A DNA stretch of 64,000 nucleotides, from assembly GCF_001983955.1 (NCBI RefSeq), contig NZ_CP019562.1, positions 1,426,001 to 1,490,000 on the forward strand. The letters are read 5' to 3'. The DNA comes from Streptococcus oralis. GTDB taxonomy: Bacteria > Bacillota > Bacilli > Lactobacillales > Streptococcaceae. This document shows positions 1 to 8,985 of the stretch, in pieces. The notes beneath the pieces were generated by a model that did no database searches, was not told where the DNA came from, and saw only the letters and a list, made by a program, of their open reading frames with translations. Position 1 is the stretch's first letter; each line of letters starts with the position of its first letter. The translations under genes and the position numbers were made by a program.

Positions 1-480
1 AATTTCCTCTAGCATGAGCTTGGTGCGACCGTATGGATTGGTCACTGAAAGTGGGAAATCTTCTAGGATTGGAACTGTATGAGGATCTCCGTAAACTGTC
101 GCAGAAGAACTGAAGATGATGTTCTTACAGTTGTTCTCTTCCATGGCTTTTAAAAGGCTGACAGTTCCAGCGATATTGTTGTCATAGTAGGTAAGAGGGA
201 TACGTGTTGATTCGCCAACAGCCTTCAACCCAGCAAAGTGAATCACACCAGTCGGTTCTTCCTGCTTGAAAATATCTCTGAGAGTATCCGTGTCACGGAT
301 ATCTGCCTCATAAAAAGGAATCTCAACTCCTGTGATTCTTTCAACAACTTCTAAACTTTTACGATTGCTATTGACAAGATTATCCACCACAACCACTTGA
401 TGACCTGCTTGGATCAACTCAATAACAGTGTGGGTTCCGATAAATCCAGCACCACCAGTTACCAAAATCTTTTCTTGCAT
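1..480 (-). CDS. galE: UDP-glucose 4-epimerase, N-terminal part (cut by window edge)
   Basis: The frame is open from an ATG at 480 to the left edge and gives 160 residues. It begins MQEKILVTGGAGFIGTHT, the GxxGxxG NAD-binding loop of extended short-chain dehydrogenases, and keeps the catalytic Tyr and Lys in NPYGRTK just before the edge. The family is about 340 aa long, so roughly half is missing. GalE interconverts UDP-glucose and UDP-galactose in the cytoplasm, for the Leloir pathway and for capsule or teichoic acid precursors. A promoter lies just upstream at 514-542. The family call is firm; other sugar-nucleotide epimerases share the fold, but the N-terminus reads like streptococcal GalE. 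Confidence 0.9.
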   Translation of the reverse strand, partial: MQEKILVTGGAGFIGTHTVIELIQAGHQVVVVDNLVNSNRKSLEVVERITGVEIPFYEADIRDTDTLRDIFKQEEPTGVIHFAGLKAVGESTRIPLTYYDNNIAGTVSLLKAMEENNCKNIIFSSSATVYGDPHTVPILEDFPLSVTNPYGRTKLMLEEI

Positions 481-513
481 CTTTTTTCCTCGATTCTCGG
501 ATTATTTTTTCTT

Positions 514-542
514 ATTTTATCATTTTTGATAGGGAATGTCAT
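514..542 (-). promoter_or_regulatory. galE promoter with small inverted repeat
   Basis: On the minus strand ATGACA (537-542) and TAAAAT (514-519) are 17 bp apart, upstream of the galE ATG at 480. The perfect palindrome ATGTCA-TT-TGACAT (536-549) overlaps the -35 and could be an operator. The promoter is inferred from sequence only. Confidence 0.45.
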
Positions 543-581
543 TTGACATCCTAAACTACCTGCTAAAATTTCAGTAAAATC

Positions 582-1685
582 TTATTCGCTTTTTACTCGT
601 TTGACATAGTTTGCGATTGGGTAGTTTACTGGGTCCAAGGTCAACTCCTTGTCTTGGACCAGCTGGGCTAGATGGTAACCGATGATAGGACCCGTTGTGA
701 GACCTGATGAACCTAGTCCACTAGCCGCATAGACACCTGCCAATCCTGGTACCTGCCCAAAGAAAGGGGAGAAATCACTGGTGTAGGCACGAATTCCCAC
801 ACGATCACCCGATGATTTCGCTTCTGCCAAGGCTGGATAGTGAGGCAAGGCCGCATCCTCCATTTGTTGGAGCAAGGTTTCATCTACCGTCAAGTCAAAT
901 CCCATATCATTTTCGTGGGTAGCGCCCAAGGACAATTTCCCACCTGCAAAAGGGATCAAATCCCACTCCCCTTCTGGCATGACAACAGGGTATGATTCCA
1001 TGTCTTGGGCAAGCTGATAATCTCGGAGTTGCCCCTTTTGGGGACGAACATCTACCTCATATCCTAAAGGTTCCAAAATGTCCCCCAACCAAGCTCCCGT
1101 CGCTAGAATAAGCTGATCAAACACCTCTTCGCCAATCTGATAGCCAGTTGCTAAAGGTGTCAGACTCACTTTTTCTTTGACCAGCTTGACTTGACTGGCT
1201 TCTAGCAAACGAGTCACTAATAGGTGACCATCCACCCGTGCCCCACCAGAAGCATAGAGCAGGCTGTCAAATCCCTGCAAACCAGGGAATAATTCATTTG
1301 CAGATGCTTGGTCTAAAATGGCTAATTGACCTATCAAGGGAGATTCTTCCCTACGCTGGAGTGCTAGTTCATAGAGTTCTTCTAACTTGGATTCATCCTT
1401 TTTCAAGAGAAAAACTCCCGAACGCTGGTAAAAATCAATTTCCTGACCAGACTTTTCTATATCAGCCAACAAATCCACATAAAAGTCAGCCCCCAAGCGC
1501 GCCATCTTATACCAGGCTTTATTGCGACGTTTGGAAAACCAAGGACTGATAATTCCCGCTGCAGCCTTGGTTGCTTGCCCCTTTCCATGGTCAAAAACGG
1601 TCACCTCTAAATCACTTTCTTTAGAGAGGTAGTAGGCAGCAGTTGCCCCTACAATCCCTGCTCCAATAATGGCAACTTTTTTCAT
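582..1685 (-). CDS. DAO-family FAD-dependent oxidoreductase
   Basis: A 367-aa flavoprotein starting MKKVAIIGAGIVGATAAYYL, the Rossmann GxGxxG dinucleotide-binding loop. The C-terminal part carries GVYAASGLGSSGLTTGP, typical of the D-amino-acid oxidase / glycine oxidase (DadA/ThiO) family. It probably oxidises an amine or amino acid in the cytoplasm; the substrate cannot be read from the sequence. ATG 1685 is preferred because AGGAAG lies about 8 nt upstream, whereas the in-frame GTG at 1694 overlaps that ribosome binding site. It follows the Nif3 gene by 16 bp and is probably in the trmK-nif3-dao operon. No thi or dad genes are nearby. Confidence 0.85.
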   Translation of the reverse strand: MKKVAIIGAGIVGATAAYYLSKESDLEVTVFDHGKGQATKAAAGIISPWFSKRRNKAWYKMARLGADFYVDLLADIEKSGQEIDFYQRSGVFLLKKDESKLEELYELALQRREESPLIGQLAILDQASANELFPGLQGFDSLLYASGGARVDGHLLVTRLLEASQVKLVKEKVSLTPLATGYQIGEEVFDQLILATGAWLGDILEPLGYEVDVRPQKGQLRDYQLAQDMESYPVVMPEGEWDLIPFAGGKLSLGATHENDMGFDLTVDETLLQQMEDAALPHYPALAEAKSSGDRVGIRAYTSDFSPFFGQVPGLAGVYAASGLGSSGLTTGPIIGYHLAQLVQDKELTLDPVNYPIANYVKRVKSE

Positions 1686-1701
1686 TGTCTTCACTTCCTA
1701 A

Positions 1702-2499
1702 CTAGATATGGTGGAAAGGATTGGTCGATGCTTGACTAGGTACAATATCAATAGTCCAACCCTTTTCTTCCTTCCATTGAGTAAGGAGTGCAGCAATTTT
1801 TTCCACAAAAAGCACTTCGATATAGTGGCCCGGGTCCAATGCCAGCAAACCATCAGACAGCATATCCTGTGCTGTATGGTAGTAGATATCACCAGTTATA
1901 TAGACATCTGCTCCCTTTGCTAAAGCATCCTTATAAAAAGATTGCCCGCTGCCACCACAGATGGCCACTCTTGAAATGGGCTTCTGCAAATCACTCTCTT
2001 GATAATGCACCATTCGAAGACTATCTAGGCCAAAGACTTGTTTGACATGCTGGGCCAATTCCCCAAATGTCTGAGGCTGAATATTCCCAATCCGTCCAAT
2101 CCCACGTTCTGAGCCAGTTTCCTGCAGATAAGTCGTCTCCTCAATGCCTAGCATCTGGCAGAACCAGTCATTTAACCCGTTATCAACAATGTCAATATTG
2201 GTATGGCTGACATAAACTGCGATGTCATGCTTGATCAGGTCGATGTAAATCTGATTTTGCGGACGGTTGGCTACCAAGTCCTTGATGGGACGAAAGATAG
2301 GCGCGTGCTTAACGATAATCAAATCCACACCCTTTTCAATGGCCTCTGCCACCGTCTCTTCTCGAATATCGAGGGCAACCATGACCCTTTGGATATCCTT
2401 GTCTAGAGTACCGATTTGCAGGCCACGACTGTCTCCCTCCATGGAAAATTCCTGAGGGCAAAAGGTTTCATAGCGTTTAATGACTTCACTTGCTAGCAT
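1702..2499 (-). CDS. Nif3-like dinuclear metal centre protein (DUF34)
   Basis: A 265-aa protein of the Nif3/YqfO (DUF34) family. [13 protein letters not shown] and the later [14 protein letters not shown] and [12 protein letters not shown] are family hallmarks; the His residues in VKHAP and VSHTN and the Asp in TGDIYYH are the expected metal ligands. These proteins form hexameric rings with a two-metal site. Some act as GTP cyclohydrolase I type 2 or metal chaperones, but the role is unsettled. The start overlaps the trmK stop by 14 nt, so the two are translationally coupled, a pairing common in Firmicutes. Confidence 0.9.
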   Translation of the reverse strand: MLASEVIKRYETFCPQEFSMEGDSRGLQIGTLDKDIQRVMVALDIREETVAEAIEKGVDLIIVKHAPIFRPIKDLVANRPQNQIYIDLIKHDIAVYVSHTNIDIVDNGLNDWFCQMLGIEETTYLQETGSERGIGRIGNIQPQTFGELAQHVKQVFGLDSLRMVHYQESDLQKPISRVAICGGSGQSFYKDALAKGADVYITGDIYYHTAQDMLSDGLLALDPGHYIEVLFVEKIAALLTQWKEEKGWTIDIVPSQASTNPFHHI

Positions 2500-3163
2500 G
2501 GAGTACCTCCTTGATGGCTTGAATTTTATCTACTAAAACTTGACGTTCTTCCATATTTTTTTCTGGAATTTGATCAAGGGCAAACTCTAACTTAGCTGCT
2601 TCTTTTTGCCACTTTTGAACGAAGACTGGGTTGGTTTCTTTGGACAAGAAGGGACCAAAGCGAACATCACTGGCTGATAGCTTCATTTGTCCCGCTTCTA
2701 CAACTAGAATTTCATAAAACTTGCCTGCTTCTTCTAGGATGCTTTCTGCCACAATCTGAAAACCATTGTCTTGCAACCAAATGCGCAAGTCGTCTTCACG
2801 ATTATTGGGTTGGAGGATTAAACGCTCTACATTAGCCAGCTTGTCCAAGCCTTCTTGCAATATGGTCGCAATCAAACGGCCACCCATACCAGCAATGGTG
2901 ATAATAGAAACTTGGTCAGCCTCTTCAAATGCCGCTAAGCCATTGGCTAAACGGACTTGGATTTTCTCCTTTAGACCGTGAGCCTCAACATTTTTAACCG
3001 CAGACTGGTAAGGACCTTCCACCACTTCCCCTGCAATGGCGCTTTTGATTTGGCCTCTCTCAACCAAGTCAATCGGCAGATAAGCATGGTCACTCCCTAC
3101 ATCTAGTAAAATGGCACCTTGTGGCACAAAGGACGCTACCAATTCTAATCTCTTTGAAATCAT
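2486..3163 (-). CDS. trmK: tRNA (adenine(22)-N1)-methyltransferase
   Basis: A 225-aa class I SAM methyltransferase. [16 protein letters not shown] is the SAM-binding motif I (GSDHA is typical of TrmK), and TIAGMGG with LQPNN follows at motifs III-IV. A charged helical tail (about residues 165-225) matches the coiled-coil C-terminus of the family. It makes m1A at position 22 of tRNA. First gene of a compact three-gene operon with nif3 and the DAO oxidoreductase; length and neighbours fit TrmK. Confidence 0.92.
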   Translation of the reverse strand: MISKRLELVASFVPQGAILLDVGSDHAYLPIDLVERGQIKSAIAGEVVEGPYQSAVKNVEAHGLKEKIQVRLANGLAAFEEADQVSIITIAGMGGRLIATILQEGLDKLANVERLILQPNNREDDLRIWLQDNGFQIVAESILEEAGKFYEILVVEAGQMKLSASDVRFGPFLSKETNPVFVQKWQKEAAKLEFALDQIPEKNMEERQVLVDKIQAIKEVLHASK

Positions 3164-3230
3164 CTTCTCTCACTTTCCAAAACTCTGTTACCTCTTATTA
3201 TACCATATTTCAGCTAGCAATCTTGCACCT

Positions 3231-3264
3231 AAAAAGACCACAATCCACAGATTGCAGTCTTTCT
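3231..3264 (-). terminator. terminator of the P-type ATPase gene
   Basis: On the minus strand AAAGACTGCAATC pairs with GATTGTGGTCTTT across a TGTG loop, then TTT, right after the ATPase stop. The pairing includes G-U pairs. Confidence 0.7.
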
Positions 3265-5601
3265 TTATTTTCTAGCTTGGTAACGACTGGTTAGAATGAA
3301 AAGCACCGTAAATACCAGCATCATGGCCCCATAAACAGGTAACGTTTGTCCAGTTAAGGTCGAAATTTCAAGCAGTTTCTGGATTCTTGGGAAGAGAGCT
3401 GTGGCTAGGAAGCCTCCTACTGACCAAACAATCAAGAGGACACGCCAGAGGGTAAATGGCATGCAGGCTCTAAATACGGATAAGAAACCGATAGACCCAA
3501 GGAGATAATAAAGTAGGGTTGAGATTTCTAACTCTGACCAACCTTGACTACTTCCAAGTATTTTGACAAAGAGAACGCTGAAGACGACCATGAGAGCACT
3601 TGGTAGGGCACGAAGCATGGATCTTCTGAGGAAATTTGGTTCAACAGGTTTGATATTTCGCTCAAAAGTCAGAACGAATGGTGGGAAACCTTCCACGAAT
3701 TGGTCGATCATGGTAATCTGGATTGGAATGAAGGGGAAAATCAAAATCCACTCAGACCGTCCTAGAAGAGCACTGGCGATACAGATGACAGCGAGCAAGA
3801 AGGAATAGATTGTCTTTATCAAGAAAATCGGTGCAATATGGGCAATGTTATTGACCACACGACGACCTTCAAAGAGAATCTCAGGAACATCATTAAAGTC
3901 AGAGTTCAAGAGAACCAGATTAGCAATCTGACGAGTCGCAGGATCTCCTTCAGCCATAACGATAGAACAATCTGCTTCGCGGAGAGCTAGGATATCATTG
4001 ACACCATCCCCTGTCATAGCCGTTGTATGCCCTGCTTTTTTCAGGGTTTGGATGATGAGTTTCTTTTGATGAGGGGAAACACGACCAAAAATTGCTGTCT
4101 CTTCAGCCATAGCAACCAATTCCTCATCCGTTATTTTTGAACAGTCTACATAGCTGTGATAGTCGGCAAAACCAGCTTTCTGGGCAATGCTGGATACAGT
4201 GACCGGATTGTCACCAGAGATAATCTTGAGACCCACTTCCTGGGAACGGAGATAGTCTAGTGTCTCAGCTGCTCCTTCTCGAATGGGGTCCAAGATTTCC
4301 AGCAAGGCCAGGGCTTGAATGTCAGACGGTTTCTGTGGTTTGTGATAGTCTAGTTTTTCCTGACTGAGGGCTAAGACCAAGACACGTGACCCTCTCTCCA
4401 AGGCCTCTCTGGCTTCTGGAACTTCAGAGTCCAGCAACATCTCAGGTGCACCTAAGAAAACTGTCCCCAAGCCTTCCAATTCCATAGCTCCCCACTTGCG
4501 GTCGCTTGAGAAAGGAAGATTCGAGATCGCAGGATAGGCAACCTGTCCTTGGAAACGCTGGCGAATGGCTTGAGCTGTTGGATTTTTATCCTCACTATGA
4601 GCGATATAGCTAGTCAAAATTCTGGCAATAGCCTCATCACCATAAGTTTCCGTCAGAGGAAGAACAGCCTCCACCTGCATCTTTCCTTGGGTGATGGTGC
4701 CTGTCTTGTCCAGACAGAGCATATCCACGCGCGCCAAGGTTTCGACAGAGTACATCTCCTGCACCAAGACCTTTTTCAAGCCCAGCTTGATCACCGCAGT
4801 CAAGAGCGAAGTTATGGTCAAAAGGGCGATTCCCTTGGGCAACATACCCAAAAGGGCTGTTGACGAATTTACAACAGATGACTTGAGGGGTAAGCCTTTT
4901 AAAATCAAGGCTTCTAACAAGAGAGCTAGACCAAAGGGAATGATAATCTTCCCAGTAAAACCAGCTAGCTTGTCCAGCGATTTCATGATACGGGAATTGA
5001 TCGGTTTCACAGTCTTAGCTTCCAGCATGAGTTTGGAAGCATAGTTGTCTGCCCCGACATGGTGAACTTGAGCCAAAACTGCGCCACTGGCTAGGAAACT
5101 CCCTGATAAAAGCAAGGCATCCACTTCTTTTTGCACCAAATCACTCTCACCCGTCAACATGGCTTCATTGACTTCCGCAAATCCTTCCAGAACCAGAGCA
5201 TCACTAGGGATTTGCTCTCCAGCAGACAGACGAATGACATCTCCTAGAACCAACTCTTCTGGATCGAGAGCAACTTCTTGACCATCACGGATGGTTTTGA
5301 CCTTTTCCTTGGTCATGAGATTGAGCTTGTCCACCATATGTTTGGCCCGTAGCTCAGTCACAATCCCAGAAAAAGCGTTAAAGCAGATAACGGCAAAGAA
5401 GACCAGATTGCTCCAAGCCTGCACAAAGGCCAGCGCTAGGGCAATAACAAAGTTTAATGCGTTAAAAAGTGTAAAAACATTTCGTTTGAAGATTTGCCAA
5501 GTACTGGTACTGGCCGACGCGGTAAAGTCATTGACCAAACCTTGAGCCTGTCTTTCCTTGACTTCTCTTTGGGTTAATCCCATAATCTTTTTTTTATCCA
5601 T
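3265..5601 (-). CDS. P-type cation-transporting ATPase
   Basis: A P-type ATPase of about 778 aa. The actuator loop MLTGESD, phosphorylation motif CLDKTGTITQG (Asp about residue 298) and hinge motif MTGDGVNDILAL are all present, with paired membrane segments before, between and after them. There is no N-terminal metal-binding domain and no CPC motif, so heavy-metal CPx type is unlikely. It resembles the CtpE-like ATPases linked to calcium or magnesium; the ion is inferred. Start uncertain: ATGs at 5613, 5601 and 5583, none with a strong ribosome site; 5601 is chosen. Divergent from plsC. Confidence 0.88.
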   Translation of the reverse strand: MDKKKIMGLTQREVKERQAQGLVNDFTASASTSTWQIFKRNVFTLFNALNFVIALALAFVQAWSNLVFFAVICFNAFSGIVTELRAKHMVDKLNLMTKEKVKTIRDGQEVALDPEELVLGDVIRLSAGEQIPSDALVLEGFAEVNEAMLTGESDLVQKEVDALLLSGSFLASGAVLAQVHHVGADNYASKLMLEAKTVKPINSRIMKSLDKLAGFTGKIIIPFGLALLLEALILKGLPLKSSVVNSSTALLGMLPKGIALLTITSLLTAVIKLGLKKVLVQEMYSVETLARVDMLCLDKTGTITQGKMQVEAVLPLTETYGDEAIARILTSYIAHSEDKNPTAQAIRQRFQGQVAYPAISNLPFSSDRKWGAMELEGLGTVFLGAPEMLLDSEVPEAREALERGSRVLVLALSQEKLDYHKPQKPSDIQALALLEILDPIREGAAETLDYLRSQEVGLKIISGDNPVTVSSIAQKAGFADYHSYVDCSKITDEELVAMAEETAIFGRVSPHQKKLIIQTLKKAGHTTAMTGDGVNDILALREADCSIVMAEGDPATRQIANLVLLNSDFNDVPEILFEGRRVVNNIAHIAPIFLIKTIYSFLLAVICIASALLGRSEWILIFPFIPIQITMIDQFVEGFPPFVLTFERNIKPVEPNFLRRSMLRALPSALMVVFSVLFVKILGSSQGWSELEISTLLYYLLGSIGFLSVFRACMPFTLWRVLLIVWSVGGFLATALFPRIQKLLEISTLTGQTLPVYGAMMLVFTVLFILTSRYQARK

Positions 5602-5674
5602 AAATTCTATCATATCATTTTTTTTAAAAGAATTCTAATCCCATCTAAAACTGTTGGCTGATAACTGAAAAAGT

Positions 5675-5703
5675 TTGCCAGCAGTCTTTTGATAAGGTAT
5701 AAT
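5675..5703 (+). promoter_or_regulatory. plsC promoter
   Basis: TTGCCA (5675-5680) and TATAAT (5698-5703) are 17 bp apart. The AGAAGGAG ribosome binding site and ATG 5734 follow. Because the -10 lies downstream of an in-frame start at 5689, it rules that upstream start out. Confidence 0.75.
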
Positions 5704-5733
5704 AATAAAAGCAATACAATAGAAGGAGATCTC

Positions 5734-6483
5734 ATGTTTTATACTTATTTACGTGGACTAGTCATGCTGATCTTGTGGTCCATCAATGGCAATGCCCACT
5801 ATCACAATACTGATAAAATCCCTAGCCGGGACGAAAACTATATCCTCGTCGCACCTCACCGTACCTGGTGGGATCCTGTTTACATGGCCTTTGCGACCAA
5901 GCCAAAACAGTTCATCTTTATGGCCAAAAAAGAGCTGTTTAACAACCGTATCTTTGGCTGGTGGATCCGTATGTGTGGTGCTTTCCCTATCGACCGGGAA
6001 AATCCTAGCGCTTCTGCCATCAAGTTCCCTATCAATGTCCTCAAAAAAAGCGATCGCTCTCTCATCATGTTCCCAAGTGGGAGCCGTCATTCAAACGATG
6101 TCAAGGGTGGAGTTGCCTTGATTGCTAAAATGGCCAAGGTCCGTATCATGCCGGTTACCTACACAGGTCCTATGACCTTGAAGGGATTGGTCAGCCGTGA
6201 ACGTGTCGATATGAACTTTGGAAATCCAATCGATATCTCAGATATCAAGAAAATGAATGATGAAGGAATCGAAATGGTTGCAGACCGCATCCAAGCTGAA
6301 TTCCAACGTTTAGACGAAGAAACCAAGCAATGGCACAATGATAAAAAACCAAACCCACTCTGGTGGTTTGTCCGCATCCCAGCCCTCATCCTTGCTGTGA
6401 TTGTTGGTATCCTAACGATTATCTTTACCTTCATTGCAAGCTTTATCTGGAATCCAGATAAGAAGAGAGAGGCTCTTGGTTAA
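5734..6483 (+). CDS. plsC: 1-acyl-sn-glycerol-3-phosphate acyltransferase
   Basis: A 249-aa membrane-associated acyltransferase that converts lysophosphatidic acid to phosphatidic acid in phospholipid synthesis. APHRTWWDPV contains the catalytic HX4D box, GAFPIDRE is motif II, MFPSGSRH motif III and MPVTYTGP motif IV. An N-terminal hydrophobic stretch and a strong C-terminal membrane segment (about residues 208-240) anchor it. The start is set by the ribosome site AGAAGGAG just before ATG 5734. It is the only plus-strand gene in the left half of the window and has its own promoter and terminator. Confidence 0.92.
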   Translation: MFYTYLRGLVMLILWSINGNAHYHNTDKIPSRDENYILVAPHRTWWDPVYMAFATKPKQFIFMAKKELFNNRIFGWWIRMCGAFPIDRENPSASAIKFPINVLKKSDRSLIMFPSGSRHSNDVKGGVALIAKMAKVRIMPVTYTGPMTLKGLVSRERVDMNFGNPIDISDIKKMNDEGIEMVADRIQAEFQRLDEETKQWHNDKKPNPLWWFVRIPALILAVIVGILTIIFTFIASFIWNPDKKREALG

Positions 6484-6492
6484 AAAATACAA

Positions 6493-6521
6493 ATATCCCT
6501 TGGCTTTTGCCAAGGGATATT
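6493..6521. terminator. bidirectional terminator between plsC and esterase
   Basis: ATATCCCTTGGC-TTTT-GCCAAGGGATAT is a perfect 12-bp stem, followed by a T-rich run on plus and preceded by an A-rich run. It serves the convergent plsC and esterase genes. Confidence 0.85.
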
Positions 6522-6525
6522 TCTT

Positions 6526-7218
6526 TTATTCGATTTTCCACTTTTGGGCCAACCAGTTGGAAAAGGCTAGAAAGCGCTCAGCCACTTGCTCATGATGCCC
6601 ATAAGGATCAAAGACAAACTGACCAGTCGGATAACGTTTCTGAAGACTGGTATGGATCTGCTCAGCATAGGCTGGTGCCTGAGCCAGACGATTGGTATGA
6701 TGAACTCCTTCTGTTTGACCATTCTGTAAATACAGTAAACAATCTAAATTTTTCACCCTTTCATCCTTGCAATAAGTCGTAAAATCAGGATACCAAAAGG
6801 AACCGCAGATAGAGAAGATACAGGAGACCTTGTCAAAGCTGAATAGACTGTAGACTGCCGCCAGTCCACCTAATGAGTATCCTCCATAGGCAAGGCGATC
6901 TTCGTCCAGGCGATAAAGAGACCGCAACTTATCTAAAAGACCTCCAAATAAATGACCATGATAGGCATTTGCCTGACCGCCAAAATTTGGAGCTCCATAT
7001 CTCAGAGCAGATGCCTTCCAGGGAGTGTAGTCGTTTAGGCGATTTTTAGAGGTCAAGCCCACTAAAATCACAGATTCTGAAAGGGAAGATAGGAAATCCA
7101 AGTTTCCATCATTCAAGAGAATAACTGGATAGGTTTGATTGGGATCATAGGTCGAAGGAAGACTGATCTTGACTTGGATCCCTTCCCAATCAAACTCATT
7201 ATTTATTGATAAAGTCAT
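6526..7218 (-). CDS. alpha/beta-hydrolase, putative siderophore esterase
   Basis: A 230-aa alpha/beta hydrolase of the esterase D (PF00756) family. GGYSLGGLAAVY holds the nucleophile elbow Ser (G-x-S-x-G), VILLNDGN is the oxyanion-loop region, and DPYGHHEQVAERF supplies a catalytic His. The gene overlaps the 3' end of the substrate-binding protein gene by 20 nt (ATG 7218), so it is the last gene of the iron ABC operon. Related enzymes beside siderophore importers (Fes, IroE, BesA) hydrolyse catecholate trilactones to free iron inside the cell; that role is inferred from context. No strong ribosome site is seen, so translation is probably coupled. Confidence 0.72.
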   Translation of the reverse strand: MTLSINNEFDWEGIQVKISLPSTYDPNQTYPVILLNDGNLDFLSSLSESVILVGLTSKNRLNDYTPWKASALRYGAPNFGGQANAYHGHLFGGLLDKLRSLYRLDEDRLAYGGYSLGGLAAVYSLFSFDKVSCIFSICGSFWYPDFTTYCKDERVKNLDCLLYLQNGQTEGVHHTNRLAQAPAYAEQIHTSLQKRYPTGQFVFDPYGHHEQVAERFLAFSNWLAQKWKIE

Positions 7219-8209
7219 TGATTTTCTCAAGGGAATCAATCACTGCTGGACCATAGTCCATCAACTCATCGTAAGAAATGGTCATGATTTTTTGATTCTT
7301 AATTGCAGGAACGTTTTCTAAAACTTCATTTGCCTTCATCAACTCTACTGCGTTGGTATCCAATTTTTTATTGCGGTCACTGGTTACATAGATAATCAAC
7401 TCAGGATCCATTGACACGAGATTTTCCAAGGTCAATCCTGATGTTCCCGTTGCAACGTTGGTATAACCAAGTTGATTCAACAAACTTTCTTGCAAAGCAG
7501 ACTTGTAAGCACCGAAGGTTTCGTCGTTATATGCAACCATAATCAAAGCCTTTTTCTTCTCACCTTGGCTTTCTGGGTTTGCTTTCTTAACAGCGTCAAT
7601 TTTAGCTTGTAATTGAGCTGCGTATTCGTTAGCCTTGTCCTGAACATTAAAAATCATTCCCAGATTTTTGACATCTTCTACAATATTCCCCAAATCTTGC
7701 TGAATCGTTGAGAGAGAAGCTTTTTGCGTATAGACTGGGATTTTATTTTCATTCCAAGTGCTAACTGTCCCCAAGGATTTTTCAGAAAACATCATGTTTC
7801 GACCCATCACAGCATCTGGCTCATAAGAAAGGACTGTCTCTTGTGAGACTGTTTTTTTATCCCCAATTTGAGGAATCGTCGCAATCGCATCCTTGTATTT
7901 GTCAGTCACGGCATTATCAGGGTTAAGCATGCCAGCAATTTTATCCTTCAAGCCTAACTCCAATAAGATTTCAGTGGTTGAAAGATTGTTGGTGATAACT
8001 TTTTCAGGTGCCTTATCAAAGACTTGTTCGACTTCATTTCCCTTAGCATCATAGGTTTTGACCGTAAGTGGATAAGTCGTCTCTGTGCTGGCCTTTTGAC
8101 TTGTTTCTGTACTAGACTGTGTGGTAGTTTTTTCTGTAGTAGTATTGCCACAAGCTGTCATAGTTAGGGTAGCTACTGTTACGAGTAAAATGCTTAGTGT
8201 TTTTTTCAT
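7199..8209 (-). CDS. iron-siderophore ABC transporter, substrate-binding lipoprotein
   Basis: A 336-aa lipoprotein: MKKTLSILLVTVATLTMTAC is a lipoprotein signal ending in the lipobox Cys (residue 20), followed by a Thr/Ser-rich linker. The rest is a periplasmic-binding type 2/FecB-like fold: KVITNNLSTTEILLELG, then a long helix rich in Lys and Gln near residues 190-225, typical of class III binding proteins for siderophores, haem or cobalamin. It hands substrate to the FecCD permease encoded upstream. The neighbouring esterase favours a ferric siderophore over haem or B12. Confidence 0.85.
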   Translation of the reverse strand: MKKTLSILLVTVATLTMTACGNTTTEKTTTQSSTETSQKASTETTYPLTVKTYDAKGNEVEQVFDKAPEKVITNNLSTTEILLELGLKDKIAGMLNPDNAVTDKYKDAIATIPQIGDKKTVSQETVLSYEPDAVMGRNMMFSEKSLGTVSTWNENKIPVYTQKASLSTIQQDLGNIVEDVKNLGMIFNVQDKANEYAAQLQAKIDAVKKANPESQGEKKKALIMVAYNDETFGAYKSALQESLLNQLGYTNVATGTSGLTLENLVSMDPELIIYVTSDRNKKLDTNAVELMKANEVLENVPAIKNQKIMTISYDELMDYGPAVIDSLEKINDFINK

Positions 8210-8228
8210 CTTGTTTTCCTTTTCTTTC

Positions 8229-8984
8229 TTATAAATAGTGAATCATGGCTTGCTGATCCTCGGTCCAAGTAACCTGACTTTGAACTCCGTATACAGTTTG
8301 CAATGACTCAGGGGTGATGGTCTCCTTTGGAATACCTTGGTAAAGGATTTCCCCCTCCTTCATCAGATAGAGATAATCCGAATAGCGACAAGCAAGTTGA
8401 ATGTCATGTAGGACAGCTAGAACATTGACCTTGAGATTCTTCACAATGGCCAACAAGTCTAACTGGTACTTGATATCCAGGTGATTGGTAGGTTCGTCCA
8501 GGAGCAAGAGAGTCGGTTCTTGCGCCAAGGCGCGGGCTAATAAGACTCGTTGTTTCTCCCCCCCTGACAGAGACGAATAGAGACGAGTTTTCTTCTCAAG
8601 CATATCCACCTTGACGAGAGCATCTTGAACGAGGGCATAATCTCTTTCCTTTTCCTTCTGTAAAAAAGACAGGTGGGGCGTTCTTCCCAGCAAGACAATT
8701 TCCTCAACTGTACAATCAAACTGCAATTGATTAAACTGGGTTACAACTGCCATTTGCTTGGCTGTTTCTTTGAGTGACCAATGCTCCAGTGGCTTTTCAT
8801 CTAGTCTTATCAAGCCTTTGTCCGCCTTTTCCTGACGATAGAGAAGTTTAAGCAGGCTGGTCTTTCCACTTCCATTTGGTCCTAGTATCGTGTGAAATTG
8901 ATGCCCCTCAACCTTAAGAGAAACTCCTTTGAGGATTTTTTTCTCTCCTAGTCCAAAGTGGACATCCTGACAAATCAAGTCCAT
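8229..8984 (-). CDS. iron-siderophore ABC transporter, ATP-binding protein
   Basis: A 251-aa ABC ATPase of the FepC/FhuC type. Walker A is GPNGSGKTS, the signature LSGGEKQRV, Walker B LLLLDEPTNHLD, and the switch His is in VLHDIQLACRYSD. It sits between the permease and binding-protein genes with only 1 bp after the permease stop. It energises import through the single FecCD permease, presumably as a homodimer on a permease homodimer. Confidence 0.92.
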   Translation of the reverse strand: MDLICQDVHFGLGEKKILKGVSLKVEGHQFHTILGPNGSGKTSLLKLLYRQEKADKGLIRLDEKPLEHWSLKETAKQMAVVTQFNQLQFDCTVEEIVLLGRTPHLSFLQKEKERDYALVQDALVKVDMLEKKTRLYSSLSGGEKQRVLLARALAQEPTLLLLDEPTNHLDIKYQLDLLAIVKNLKVNVLAVLHDIQLACRYSDYLYLMKEGEILYQGIPKETITPESLQTVYGVQSQVTWTEDQQAMIHYL

Positions 8985-8985
8985 A